Origin: an uncultured Bacteroidales bacterium
GTDB taxonomy: Bacteria > Bacteroidota > Bacteroidia > Bacteroidales > UBA932
Reading direction: 5' to 3'
Assembly: GCA_947168065.1 (NCBI GenBank)
Contig: CAMVKH010000002.1
Location: forward strand, 244,446 to 308,445
Length of the DNA: 64,000 nt
In this document: piece by piece, positions 16,180 through 24,797 of the stretch
Position numbering within the stretch: position 1 is the first letter of the stretch
How the letters are laid out: each line of letters opens with the position of its first letter
The notes under the pieces: generated by a model
The model's database searches: none
The model's input: the letters and a program-made list of their open reading frames with translations, nothing else
What the model was told of the DNA's origin: nothing
Made by a program: the position numbers and the translations under genes

Positions 16180-17499
16180 ATGAAAGTAACGAAGAAACAG
16201 CATGACGCGCTCAATATGACCGTCAGCATCGCCCTCGAGAAAGAAGACTGGGCCGAACTCAAAAAGAAGAAACTCAACGAGTACCGTCGCAATGCCGATA
16301 TCCGCGGATTCCGCCGCGGCATGGCGCCGATGTCGCTGATTGAAAAGGTCCACGGCGGCCAGGCCCTGGCTGAAGTGATCAACAAGCTCGTCACCGACGA
16401 ATTGAACAAATACATCGAAAAGAACAAGCTCAACATCCTCGGCGAGCCGCTGCCCACCGAGAAGCCTGTCGAGAATGACTGGGACAACCCCGACCGTTTT
16501 ACCTTCGACTTCGACCTGGCTGTCGCCCCCGAAGTCAATGTCACCGTCACGGCCGAGGACAAGTTCCCGTATTATACCGTGACCGTCACCAAGGAAGCCC
16601 TTGCCGACTACAAGAAAGGCCTGCTGAAGCAGTTCGGCCAGCTGGAAAGCGGCGAAAAGGCCGGTGCGGACGACTTCGTGATCGCCGATTTCGTGAGCGG
16701 CGAGCAGAAGGTGGAAGGAGCTTATGTGGCCCTCCGCAGCATGGCCGACGATGTGAAGAAGAAATTCGTGGGCCTGAAGAAAGGTGACAGCAAGCAGGTG
16801 GACATCGTGAAGAGCTTCCCCAACGAGGCTGACCGTGCCGCCATGTTCCATGTGAAGAAGGAAGAACTCGACACCCTTCCCGTGAAATGGACGATGACCG
16901 TGAACGACGTCAAGACCTTTGTCGACGCTCCGCTGACCCAGGCCACCTTCGACCAGGTCTTCGGTGAAGGCAGCTGTAAGGACGAAGCCGCGTTCGACGC
17001 CAAGGTGAAGGAGCGCCTCCAGGCCGAATATGCTCAGGAGAGCGACTATCGCTTCATGATCGACGCGAAGGAATACCTCCTCGACAAGGCGGCCATCCAG
17101 TTGCCCGACGCCTTCATGAAACGCTGGATCAAGTTTGCCAACGACGACAAGTTCACGATGGAGCAGATCGAGGCCGAATACGATCTCTTTGCCAAGGATT
17201 TCCGCTGGAACATGGTCCGCGGCAAGATCATGAAGGATCAGGACCTGAAGCTCTCGAAGGATGACGTGATGAACCAGGCCAAGAGCATGGCTGCCTACCA
17301 GTTTGCCATGTACGGCATGCAGAACGTGCCGGAAGAGCATTTGACCAAGTATGCGGAGCAGTTGCTCGGCGACCGCCAGCAGGCAGACCGCATCATCGAG
17401 AAAGTGCAGGACGACATCGTCCTCAGCTGGGTGCGCAAGACCGCCACGATTGAAAAGAAGAAGATCTCGCTCGACAAGATGCGCGAACTCACCAAATAA
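16180..17499 (+). CDS. tig: Trigger factor
   Basis: A 439-residue ribosome-associated chaperone. The N-terminal ribosome-binding domain has the signature ADIRGFRRGMAPMSLIEKVHG (a variant of G-F-R-x-G-x-x-P). The middle part corresponds to the PPIase-like domain but is divergent, as often in Bacteroidota, and the C-terminal ~170 residues form the helical arm. It is 8 bp upstream of clpP, the classic tig-clpP-clpX order. Very Lys/Glu-rich as expected. Confidence 0.93.
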   Translation: MKVTKKQHDALNMTVSIALEKEDWAELKKKKLNEYRRNADIRGFRRGMAPMSLIEKVHGGQALAEVINKLVTDELNKYIEKNKLNILGEPLPTEKPVENDWDNPDRFTFDFDLAVAPEVNVTVTAEDKFPYYTVTVTKEALADYKKGLLKQFGQLESGEKAGADDFVIADFVSGEQKVEGAYVALRSMADDVKKKFVGLKKGDSKQVDIVKSFPNEADRAAMFHVKKEELDTLPVKWTMTVNDVKTFVDAPLTQATFDQVFGEGSCKDEAAFDAKVKERLQAEYAQESDYRFMIDAKEYLLDKAAIQLPDAFMKRWIKFANDDKFTMEQIEAEYDLFAKDFRWNMVRGKIMKDQDLKLSKDDVMNQAKSMAAYQFAMYGMQNVPEEHLTKYAEQLLGDRQQADRIIEKVQDDIVLSWVRKTATIEKKKISLDKMRELTK

Positions 17500-17507
17500 A
17501 GAAACCC

Positions 17508-18191
17508 ATGACAGAATTTGAAAAATATGCCATTCGCGGCCGCGGCATCAGCTCGCTCAGCCTGCATCGGTTCAACTCGCTGTACGCCAGCTATATGAAC
17601 CCGATGATCATCGAGGAACGCCAGCTCAACGTCGCCCAAATGGATGTGTTCAGCCGTTTGATGATGGACCGCATCATCTTCCTGGGCTGCCCCATCAACG
17701 ACGATGTGGCCAACATCATCCAGGCCCAGCTCCTCTTCCTGGAGAGCAACGACCCGAAGGCCGACATCATGCTTTACATCAACTCCCCGGGCGGTGTGGT
17801 CTATTCCGGACTGGGCATCTACGACACGATGCAGACCATCCAGCCCGATGTGGCCACCATCTGCACCGGCATCGCCGCCTCCATGGCTTCGATCCTGCTG
17901 GCTGCCGGCGCTCAGGGCAAGCGTTCCGCGTTGCCGCACTCGCGCGTGATGATCCATCAGCCGATGGGCGGCGCCGAGGGACAGGCTTCCGAGATGGAAA
18001 TTACCGTCCGTGAGATTCTCAAGCTGAAGCAGGAACTCTACCAGATCCTTTGCGACCACACCGGCAAGTCCATGGACCAGATCGTCAAGGACGCCGACCG
18101 CGATTTCTGGATGACGGCTGAAGAGGCCATGCAGTACGGCATGGTGGACCGCATCGTTGAAAAGAGCAGGCATGGCAAAGAAGAAAGATAA
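17508..18191 (+). CDS. clpP: ATP-dependent Clp protease proteolytic subunit
   Basis: A 227-residue serine protease subunit forming the tetradecameric barrel used by ClpX. The catalytic Ser lies in [14 protein letters not shown], the His in [12 protein letters not shown], and the Asp in the region after [34 protein letters not shown] is the conserved handle region. Its N-terminus is ~25 residues longer than E. coli ClpP and may be processed. It overlaps clpX by 20 bp, so translation of the two is probably coupled. Confidence 0.95.
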   Translation: MTEFEKYAIRGRGISSLSLHRFNSLYASYMNPMIIEERQLNVAQMDVFSRLMMDRIIFLGCPINDDVANIIQAQLLFLESNDPKADIMLYINSPGGVVYSGLGIYDTMQTIQPDVATICTGIAASMASILLAAGAQGKRSALPHSRVMIHQPMGGAEGQASEMEITVREILKLKQELYQILCDHTGKSMDQIVKDADRDFWMTAEEAMQYGMVDRIVEKSRHGKEER

Positions 18192-19428
18192 CCACGAGGG
18201 TTCTGACCATTGCGCATTCTGTGGACGCGGACCGGACGAGGTGGAGCTGATGATCTCCGCCGGAAACGTGTCCATCTGTTCCGACTGCGCCCGCATGGCC
18301 TATGAATACGCCAAGGAAGCCCTGAACCAGGGTGGCGAGGAGCACATCCGGACGAACGGCAAGATCGTGGGGGAGAGCAAGCTGTACAAGCCGGCCGAGA
18401 TCAAGGCCTTCCTCGACGAATACGTCATCGGGCAGGATGAAGCCAAGCGCTTCCTGGCCGTGGCGGTCTACAATCACTACAAGCGCATCAATCTGAAGGA
18501 TGATCTGGTCGAGAAATCCAACATCCTGATGGTGGGCCCCACCGGCACCGGCAAGACCCTGCTGGCCCGGACCATCGCCAAGATGCTCAACGTGCCTTTC
18601 GCCATTGTCGACGCCACGGTGCTGACCGAGGCGGGCTATGTGGGCGAGGACGTGGAAAGTATCCTCACGCGCCTGCTGCAGGATGCGGACTACGACGTGT
18701 CGAAGGCTGAGAAAGGCATCGTCTTCATTGACGAGATCGACAAGATCGCCCGCAAGAGCGACAACCCTTCCATCACACGCGACGTGTCGGGCGAGGGCGT
18801 GCAGCAGGCCCTCCTGAAGATCCTGGAAGGCAGCATCGTGAACGTTCCGCCCCAGGGCGGCCGCAAGCACCCGGAACAGCGGATGATCTCGGTCAATACC
18901 GAGAACATCCTCTTCATCTGCGGCGGTGCTTTCGAGGGCATCGACCGTTACATCGCCCAGCGGCTCAACACCCAGGTGATCGGTTACGGCGCGCGCAAGA
19001 AGCACGAGACGATCGATACCGACAACCTCATACAGTACGTGGCACCGCAGGATCTGCGCTCCTATGGCCTGATTCCTGAGATCATCGGCCGTCTGCCGGT
19101 GCTCTGCCACCTCGATCCGCTGGACCGTCCGACGCTGCTGGCCATCCTGACGCGGCCGAAGAATGCACTGGTGAAGCAGTACCAGGAACTTTTCGCACTC
19201 GACGGCATCAAGTTGCGGATCAAGCCGGAAGTACTGGAATTCATCGTGGACACGTCAATCCAGTACAAGCTGGGCGCCCGTGGCCTGCGCTCGATCTGCG
19301 AGGCCATCATGACGGACGCGATGTTCGATGCGCCCACGAGCCGCCGGAAGCAGCTGACGATTACGCTCGATTACGCGAAGGAGAAGATTGAAAAGTTTGC
19401 GGGCCGGATGATCGGCCTGGAATCCTGA
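18172..19428 (+). CDS. clpX: ATP-dependent Clp protease ATP-binding subunit
   Basis: A 418-residue AAA+ unfoldase. The N-terminal zinc-binding domain shows CAFCGR and CSDCARM; Walker A is GPTGTGKT, Walker [11 protein letters not shown], followed by the sensor and GYVGEDVE pore-loop region and an IGF-like loop for ClpP docking expected near the middle. The ATG before AKKKDNHEG was selected because it is inside the end of clpP with a normal N-terminus; an upstream TTG is possible. The gap to hydB is 35 bp with no evident promoter. Confidence 0.96.
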   Translation: MAKKKDNHEGSDHCAFCGRGPDEVELMISAGNVSICSDCARMAYEYAKEALNQGGEEHIRTNGKIVGESKLYKPAEIKAFLDEYVIGQDEAKRFLAVAVYNHYKRINLKDDLVEKSNILMVGPTGTGKTLLARTIAKMLNVPFAIVDATVLTEAGYVGEDVESILTRLLQDADYDVSKAEKGIVFIDEIDKIARKSDNPSITRDVSGEGVQQALLKILEGSIVNVPPQGGRKHPEQRMISVNTENILFICGGAFEGIDRYIAQRLNTQVIGYGARKKHETIDTDNLIQYVAPQDLRSYGLIPEIIGRLPVLCHLDPLDRPTLLAILTRPKNALVKQYQELFALDGIKLRIKPEVLEFIVDTSIQYKLGARGLRSICEAIMTDAMFDAPTSRRKQLTITLDYAKEKIEKFAGRMIGLES

Positions 19429-19463
19429 CAAGCGAATCCATTACGAAACCTACTTTAACCATA

Positions 19464-21368
19464 ATGAAAATCAATTCTGCCGATGCTCTCGAAAGCATCC
19501 GACGGAAAGCGTCCAAAGCGCTGACCGTCCGGGAGGCCAGCAAGCGCTCCGGTACCATCGCTCCCTGCGGCCTGGACACGGGAACACCCCACATCCAGAT
19601 CCTCTGTTGCGGCGGTACGGGCTGCAAGGCTTCCGAAAGTGCGAAGATCGTGGAAAACTTCCATGCATCGATCCAGGAACACGGTATCGCCGACAAGGTG
19701 GACGTGATCGTGACCGGATGCTTCGGTTTCTGCGAAAAGGGTCCGATCGTCAAGGTCATGCCCGACAATACCTTCTACACCTCCGTCCGCCCCACAGACG
19801 TGGAGGAGATCGTCAGCTCCCATATCATCGGTGGCCAGCGCGTCGAGCGCCTGCTCTACCTTGATCCGGGGAACGGAAGGCATGTGAGCGATTCCAAACA
19901 CATGAATTTCTACCGCAAGCAGATGCGCGTCGCGCTTCGCAACTGCGGCGTGATCAATCCGGAAGACATCACCGAGTACATTGGCCGGTACGGCTACCGG
20001 GCCCTGGCCCAGAGCCTGAAACGCCCCAGCCAGGACGTGCTCGACGACATCAAGGCCTCCGGCCTGCGCGGCCGCGGCGGCGCCGGTTTCCCGACCGGTA
20101 CCAAGTGGGAGATTGCCCGCAAGTTCAAGTCGGACGAGAAATACGTCGTCTGCAACGCCGACGAGGGTGACCCGGGTGCTTTCATGGACCGTTCTATCAT
20201 GGAAGGCGACCCCAACTCCATCGTCGAAGCCATGACCATCTGCGGTTACTGCATCGAGGCGCATCACGGATTGATCTATATCCGCGCCGAGTATCCGCTG
20301 GCTGTGGAGCGCCTGAAGATCGCCATCGCCCAGGCCCGCGAATACGGCCTGCTGGGCAAGAACATCCTCGGATCGGGTTTCGATTTCGACATTGAGATCC
20401 GTTACGGCGCCGGCGCCTTCGTCTGCGGCGAGGAAACCGCCCTCATCCACTCGATGGAAGGCAAGCGCGGTGAGCCGACCCTCAAGCCGCCGTTCCCGGC
20501 GGAAGCGGGCTTCATGGGCAAGCCGACCAACGTCAACAATGTAGAGACCCTGGCCAATATCCCGGTCATCCTGACGCGCGGTCCCGAGTGGTTCTCGTCG
20601 ATCGGCACCGAGAAGTCGAAAGGCACCAAGGTCTTCGCCCTGGCCGGCAAGATCAACAATGTGGGCCTGATCGAAGTGCCGATGGGCACGACCCTGCGCG
20701 AGATCATCTACGACATCGGCGGCGGCGTGAAGAACGGCAAGAAATTCAAGGCTGTGCAGACCGGCGGTCCGTCCGGCGGCTGCCTGACCGAGAAACACCT
20801 CGATATCCCCATTGATTACGAGAGCCTGACGGCAGCCGGCTCGATGATGGGCTCCGGCGGCATGATCGTCATGGACGAAGATGACTGCATGGTGTCCGTC
20901 GCCAAGTTCTACCTGGAGTTCACGGTGGGTGAGTCGTGCGGCAAATGCACGCCCTGCCGCATCGGCAACAAACGCATGCTCGAGATCCTGACCCGCATCA
21001 CGGAAGGCAAGGGCGAGATGGCCGACCTCGACCAGCTCCAGAACCTGGCCTCCGTCATCAAAGATTCCGCCCTCTGCGGCCTGGGACAGACCTCCCCGAA
21101 CCCGGTGCTCTCGACGCTGGCCAATTTCCGCGACGAGTACGTGGAGCACGTACGCGCCCACAAGTGCCGTGCGAAGAAGTGCAAGGCCCTGCTGACCTAC
21201 ACCATCGACCCGCAGCGCTGCAAGGGCTGCTCGGCCTGCCTCAAGTCCTGCCCCGCGCAGGCCATCATGGGCGAGAGCCGCAAACCGCACGTTATCAACC
21301 CGTATGTCTGCATCCGTTGCGGCATGTGCACCTCGCGCTGCCATTTCGGTGCGATTTCCGTTATCTAG
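19464..21368 (+). CDS. hydB: NADH-dependent [FeFe]-hydrogenase, beta subunit (NuoF-like)
   Basis: A 634-residue flavoprotein subunit. Order of domains: an N-terminal thioredoxin-like [2Fe-2S] domain (CCGGTGCKAS, then CFGFCEKGP), the NuoF-like FMN/NADH domain (RGRGGAGFPTGTKW, NADEGDPGAFMDR, GAGAYVCGEE-type GAGAFVCGEET), the SLBB domain, a NuoF [4Fe-4S] site (ESCGKCTPCRIG and a later Cys), and two C-terminal [4Fe-4S] ferredoxin clusters (CKGCSACLKSCP, CIRCGMCTSRC). It binds NADH and passes electrons to HydA; in trimeric bifurcating hydrogenases it couples NADH and ferredoxin. First of hydB-hydA-hydC. Confidence 0.95.
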   Translation: MKINSADALESIRRKASKALTVREASKRSGTIAPCGLDTGTPHIQILCCGGTGCKASESAKIVENFHASIQEHGIADKVDVIVTGCFGFCEKGPIVKVMPDNTFYTSVRPTDVEEIVSSHIIGGQRVERLLYLDPGNGRHVSDSKHMNFYRKQMRVALRNCGVINPEDITEYIGRYGYRALAQSLKRPSQDVLDDIKASGLRGRGGAGFPTGTKWEIARKFKSDEKYVVCNADEGDPGAFMDRSIMEGDPNSIVEAMTICGYCIEAHHGLIYIRAEYPLAVERLKIAIAQAREYGLLGKNILGSGFDFDIEIRYGAGAFVCGEETALIHSMEGKRGEPTLKPPFPAEAGFMGKPTNVNNVETLANIPVILTRGPEWFSSIGTEKSKGTKVFALAGKINNVGLIEVPMGTTLREIIYDIGGGVKNGKKFKAVQTGGPSGGCLTEKHLDIPIDYESLTAAGSMMGSGGMIVMDEDDCMVSVAKFYLEFTVGESCGKCTPCRIGNKRMLEILTRITEGKGEMADLDQLQNLASVIKDSALCGLGQTSPNPVLSTLANFRDEYVEHVRAHKCRAKKCKALLTYTIDPQRCKGCSACLKSCPAQAIMGESRKPHVINPYVCIRCGMCTSRCHFGAISVI

Positions 21369-21374
21369 TCGCGT

Positions 21375-23138
21375 ATGGAAAAGAAAATCAATCTCAGTAT
21401 CGATAAACGTCCCGTGCGCGTAGCGCCCGGAACGACCATCCTCGACGCAGCGGCTTCCATCGGCATCGCCATCCCCACGCTGTGCCACATCGACCTCAAG
21501 GGTACCTGCGTCAAGAACAATCCGGCTTCCTGCCGCATCTGCGTCGTGGAAGTGGAAGGCCGCCGCAACCTGGCGCCTTCCTGCGCCACGGTGTGTACCG
21601 AGGGCATGGTGGTCTATACCAACTCGGCCCGCGTGATCCGCGCCCGCAAGACGATTGCGGAACTCATGCTTTCCGACCACCCGAACGACTGCCTCACCTG
21701 CCCGAAATGCAGCGACTGTGAACTCCAGCGCCTGGTGATGCGCTTCAATATCCGCCAGATGCCGTTCCAGGGCGGGGAACAGTCGGCCCGCAAGAAAGAA
21801 ATCACGGCCGCCATCACGCGCAACATGGACAAGTGCATCCTCTGCCGCCGTTGCGAAAGCGTGTGCAACAAGGTCCAGTCCGTGGGTGTCCTCGGCGCCG
21901 TGCGCCGTGGTTTCGACACCACCATCGCACCGACCTTCGACCGCATGTTCAAAGATACGGACTGCACCTATTGCGGCCAGTGCGTCGCCGTCTGCCCGAC
22001 GGGCGCTCTGACCGAACGTGACAACACCGACCGCCTGCTCGACGACCTGGTCGATCCCAACAAGATCGTCATCGCACAGCCGGCGCCCGCCGTCCGCGTG
22101 GCCCTCGGTGAGGAGTTCGGCATGAAACCGGGCTCCATCGTCACCGGCAAGCTGGTGACGGCGCTCAAGTACCTGGGCTTCACCAAGGTCTTCGATACCG
22201 ATTTCGCCGCCGACCTGACCATCATGGAAGAGGGCGCCGAGATCCTGAAGCGCCTGAAGGCCCACCTGGCCGGCGACAAGAATGTCAAGCTCCCGATCAT
22301 GACCTCGTGCTGCCCGGCCTGGGTCAACTTCTTCGAGCACAACTATCCCGACCTGCTGGATTACCCGTCTTCCGCCAAATCGCCCGGCCAGATGTTCGGC
22401 GCCATCGCCAAGACCTGGTGGTGCGAGAAGCGGAGCATCGATCCGAAGAAGGTGGTGGTGGTCTCGATCATGCCCTGCCTGGCGAAGAAATATGAGTGCG
22501 AACGGCCGGAATTCACCCACGACGGCCTGCCCGACGTGGACTATTCCATTTCCACCCGCGAACTGGCCCGGCTCATCAAGCGCGCCAACATCCGCTTCCC
22601 CGAACTGCCCGACAGCGAATTCGACACGCCGATGGGCGAGTCGTCCGGCGCCGGCGCCATCTTCGGCGCATCCGGCGGTGTGATGGAAGCTGCCCTCCGT
22701 ACCGTGTACGAAGTCTATACCGGCAAGGCCCTGCCCAAGCTCGAGTTTACGCAAGTACGTGGCTTCGAAGGCATCAAGGAGGCGACGGTCGACCTGGCGG
22801 GCTTCCCGCTGAAAGTCTGTGTGGCCCACACCCTGAGCAATGCGCGCATCTTGATGGACAAGTTGCGCAAGGGCGAGCTCGACTACCATGTGGTGGAGGT
22901 GATGGCCTGCCCGGGCGGCTGCATCGGCGGCGCCGGCCAGCCGTACCACCATGGCAACATCGGCATCCTGCAGGCGCGCGCGGCGGCTGTCTACCGCGAG
23001 GACGAAGGCAAGGAAATCCGCATGAGCCACAAGAATCCCGATATCATCAAGCTGTACGAGGACTATCTCGGCGAACCGCTGAGCGAACGTTCCGAAGAAC
23101 TGCTGCATACCCATTATTTCAACAAACAGATCCAGTAG
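21375..23138 (+). CDS. hydA: [FeFe]-hydrogenase catalytic subunit
   Basis: A 587-residue catalytic subunit that reduces protons to H2 (or the reverse). N-terminal [2Fe-2S] domain (residues ~1-80, Cys at CHIDLKGTC and CRIC), a His/Cys [4Fe-4S] domain (DHPNDCLTCPKCSDC), two [4Fe-4S] clusters (CILCRRCESVC, CTYCGQCVAVC), then the H-cluster domain: L1 TSCCPAW at residue ~310, L2 MPCLAKKYE at ~366, L3 MACPGGCIGGAGQP at ~510, with Ala in place of the middle Gly of the usual GGGQP. A small-subunit-like tail follows. It needs HydE, HydF and HydG, all encoded nearby. Confidence 0.96.
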   Translation: MEKKINLSIDKRPVRVAPGTTILDAAASIGIAIPTLCHIDLKGTCVKNNPASCRICVVEVEGRRNLAPSCATVCTEGMVVYTNSARVIRARKTIAELMLSDHPNDCLTCPKCSDCELQRLVMRFNIRQMPFQGGEQSARKKEITAAITRNMDKCILCRRCESVCNKVQSVGVLGAVRRGFDTTIAPTFDRMFKDTDCTYCGQCVAVCPTGALTERDNTDRLLDDLVDPNKIVIAQPAPAVRVALGEEFGMKPGSIVTGKLVTALKYLGFTKVFDTDFAADLTIMEEGAEILKRLKAHLAGDKNVKLPIMTSCCPAWVNFFEHNYPDLLDYPSSAKSPGQMFGAIAKTWWCEKRSIDPKKVVVVSIMPCLAKKYECERPEFTHDGLPDVDYSISTRELARLIKRANIRFPELPDSEFDTPMGESSGAGAIFGASGGVMEAALRTVYEVYTGKALPKLEFTQVRGFEGIKEATVDLAGFPLKVCVAHTLSNARILMDKLRKGELDYHVVEVMACPGGCIGGAGQPYHHGNIGILQARAAAVYREDEGKEIRMSHKNPDIIKLYEDYLGEPLSERSEELLHTHYFNKQIQ

Positions 23139-23139
23139 T

Positions 23140-23625
23140 ATGAGTGAGATGAAATTATCCTGCGAGGCCGTCCGCCAGGTGGAGGAGGTCTGCGAACAAT
23201 TCAATAACGATCCCGGTGAACTGATCGCCATCCTCCATGAATGCCAGTCGAAGCTCGGTTATCTGCCCGAGCCGGTGCAGCGCATCGTGGCCTCAAAACT
23301 CGGCATTCCGGCTTCGAAGGTCTATGGCGTGGTGACGTTCTATTCGTTCTTCACGATGACGCCCAAGGGCAAGTATCCGATTTCGGTCTGCCTGGGAACC
23401 GCGTGCTACGTGCGGGGTGCTGACAAACTGCTGGAAGAGTTCAAGCGCGTGCTGGGCATTGACGTGGGTCAGACCACGCCCGACGGCAAGTTCTCGCTTG
23501 ACTGCCTGCGTTGCGTGGGTGCCTGCGGTCTGGCTCCGGTGGCCACGATCGGCGAGAAGGTCTACGGCCGGCTGAATCCGGCGGACATCAAGAAGATTGT
23601 TTCCGAGTTCGAGAACCGGGAATAA
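23140..23625 (+). CDS. hydC: [FeFe]-hydrogenase gamma subunit (NuoE-like)
   Basis: A 161-residue NuoE-like [2Fe-2S] subunit. The four ligands are seen as CLGTACYVRGA and CLRCVGACGLAP. VTFYSFFTMTPKG is the usual sequence in front of the first Cys. It completes the HydABC complex and probably relays electrons near the HydB flavin. It starts 1 bp after hydA. Its 3' end overlaps the end of the convergent hydF by 38 bp. Confidence 0.95.
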   Translation: MSEMKLSCEAVRQVEEVCEQFNNDPGELIAILHECQSKLGYLPEPVQRIVASKLGIPASKVYGVVTFYSFFTMTPKGKYPISVCLGTACYVRGADKLLEEFKRVLGIDVGQTTPDGKFSLDCLRCVGACGLAPVATIGEKVYGRLNPADIKKIVSEFENRE

Positions 23626-24781
23626 CGATTCGTTCAAGCATGCCCTGCAGTTTCGCCAGGGCGATGCCGTAATTGGTGATGGGCACTCCCGAAAGGAGTG
23701 CCTTTCTCGTACGTGCCATGACCCGTGTCCGCGTCGCCATGCAGGCGCCGCAATGGATGATCAGGTCGTAGGGGGTCAGGTCTTCGGGAAAGTCGTTTCC
23801 TGCCGCGATATCGATCGTGAGCCCTTCTTCGCTCCGCTGCTCTGGTATTTCCGTGCGCTCGCTGAAAAGAAGCTCACGCCCGGAATCACCACCCGCAGCT
23901 ACGCGACGTAGCAGGGCCGGAATTTTCACACGGCCGATATCCTCTGTGTCGGGGACATGCGTGCAAGCTTCTGCGATGAGCACGCGCGACCGCGCGGTGA
24001 GGCGGTCGATGGCCCGGGCGCCTTCGACAAAGACCTGCATGTCGCCTTTGGCAGCGGCCAGCAGAACGGAAAAGGCGGTTAGCGGGGCTTCGGGGGGCAG
24101 GAGTTCGTTGACGGTACGGAATACCGACGCGTCGGTGATGGTCAGTGCCGGCAGGGAGCGCAGGCTGGCCAGGGCGTCGGGCAGCGACGCGGGCGTGCAG
24201 CAGAGCGGCGTGCAGCCGCGGTCGAGCAGTTCCCGGATGACCTGGACTTGCGGCAGGATGAGGCGTCCCTTGGGGGCTTCGCTGTCCTGGGGCATGACCA
24301 GCAGCACGGTGTCGCCGGCTGTCACCAGGTCGCCGGTCAGGAAATGTTCCTCCTGTTTCGGCACGGCCGCCGCGATGCGTTGCAGCAGCAATTCGACGGA
24401 CTCTCCGTGCCGGTAGACGACGACGGGTGTCGCCGATGTCCCAAATTCGGGGACATCAATGGCAATTTCACCCTCTTTTTGCGGCTGTTGTCCCTCTTTT
24501 GGGGACATCGGCGGCACATAGACCGCCACTTCCGTCTCTTCCAGAATGGACAGGGTCAGGCGCCGGCGTTCGGCCCCGAGGACGGAGTCGTCGTCGAGGC
24601 CCGCCGTGTCGATGAGCACGCAAGGTCCCAGGCCGGGAAGTTCGATGGGCTTCCGGACGGGATCGGTCGTCGTGCCGGGCATGGGGCTGACCAGCGACAC
24701 CTCCTGTCCGGCGATGGCGTTGACCAGCGTCGACTTGCCGCTGTTGGCAGGCCCGAAGAAGGCGATGTGCAGGCGTTCCAT
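23588..24781 (-). CDS. hydF: [FeFe]-hydrogenase H-cluster maturation GTPase HydF, with two odd inserts
   Basis: A 397-residue scaffold protein on which the 2Fe subcluster is built. P-loop GPANSGKST (10-18), G2 Thr region PGTTTDP (36-41) and G3 DTAG (58-61) are present. After residue 89 the sequence becomes a Pro/Gln/Glu-rich segment (90-117) and no NKxD (G4) motif is found. The Fe-S ligands are C273-x-H275 and HCGAC (343-347); the spacing between the two His is 67 residues, against 44-53 normally, because of a ~24-residue insert (295-318). Both unusual segments are encoded by palindromic DNA. Third gene of the hydE-hydG-hydF run, 16 bp after hydG. Function is probably kept, but GTP specificity may be altered. 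Confidence 0.92.
   Translation of the reverse strand: MERLHIAFFGPANSGKSTLVNAIAGQEVSLVSPMPGTTTDPVRKPIELPGLGPCVLIDTAGLDDDSVLGAERRRLTLSILEETEVAVYVPPMSPKEGQQPQKEGEIAIDVPEFGTSATPVVVYRHGESVELLLQRIAAAVPKQEEHFLTGDLVTAGDTVLLVMPQDSEAPKGRLILPQVQVIRELLDRGCTPLCCTPASLPDALASLRSLPALTITDASVFRTVNELLPPEAPLTAFSVLLAAAKGDMQVFVEGARAIDRLTARSRVLIAEACTHVPDTEDIGRVKIPALLRRVAAGGDSGRELLFSERTEIPEQRSEEGLTIDIAAGNDFPEDLTPYDLIIHCGACMATRTRVMARTRKALLSGVPITNYGIALAKLQGMLERIVIPGSRTRKQSS
23829..23906. repeat. ~80 bp palindromic repeat element, copy 3, inside hydF
   Basis: Ends read TCGCTCCGCTGCTCTGGT and ACCACCCGCAGCTACGCGA, matching copies at 12031-12110 and 27245-27328, with the same GAAAA centre. The two ends are imperfect inverted repeats of each other. 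The element is read in frame and encodes about residues 292-318 of HydF. Confidence 0.7.
24431..24514. repeat. Two short GGGACA/TGTCCC palindromes inside hydF
   Basis: 24435-24457 reads GATGTCCC-7 nt-GGGACATC and 24489-24507 reads TGTCCC-7 nt-GGGACA, with a second GGGGACATC. The two similar palindromes lie 31 bp apart and encode HydF residues 90-117, exactly where the GTPase G4 region should be. Confidence 0.65.
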
Positions 24782-24797
24782 AGTATGTGTCAGGCTT

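Noticed and set aside
19455..23231. A very long open frame antisense to hydB-hydA-hydC (about 1258 codons)
   Set aside because: It mirrors the codon bias of the GC-rich hyd genes; the opposite strand encodes unmistakable conserved proteins and the antisense product has no recognisable domain.
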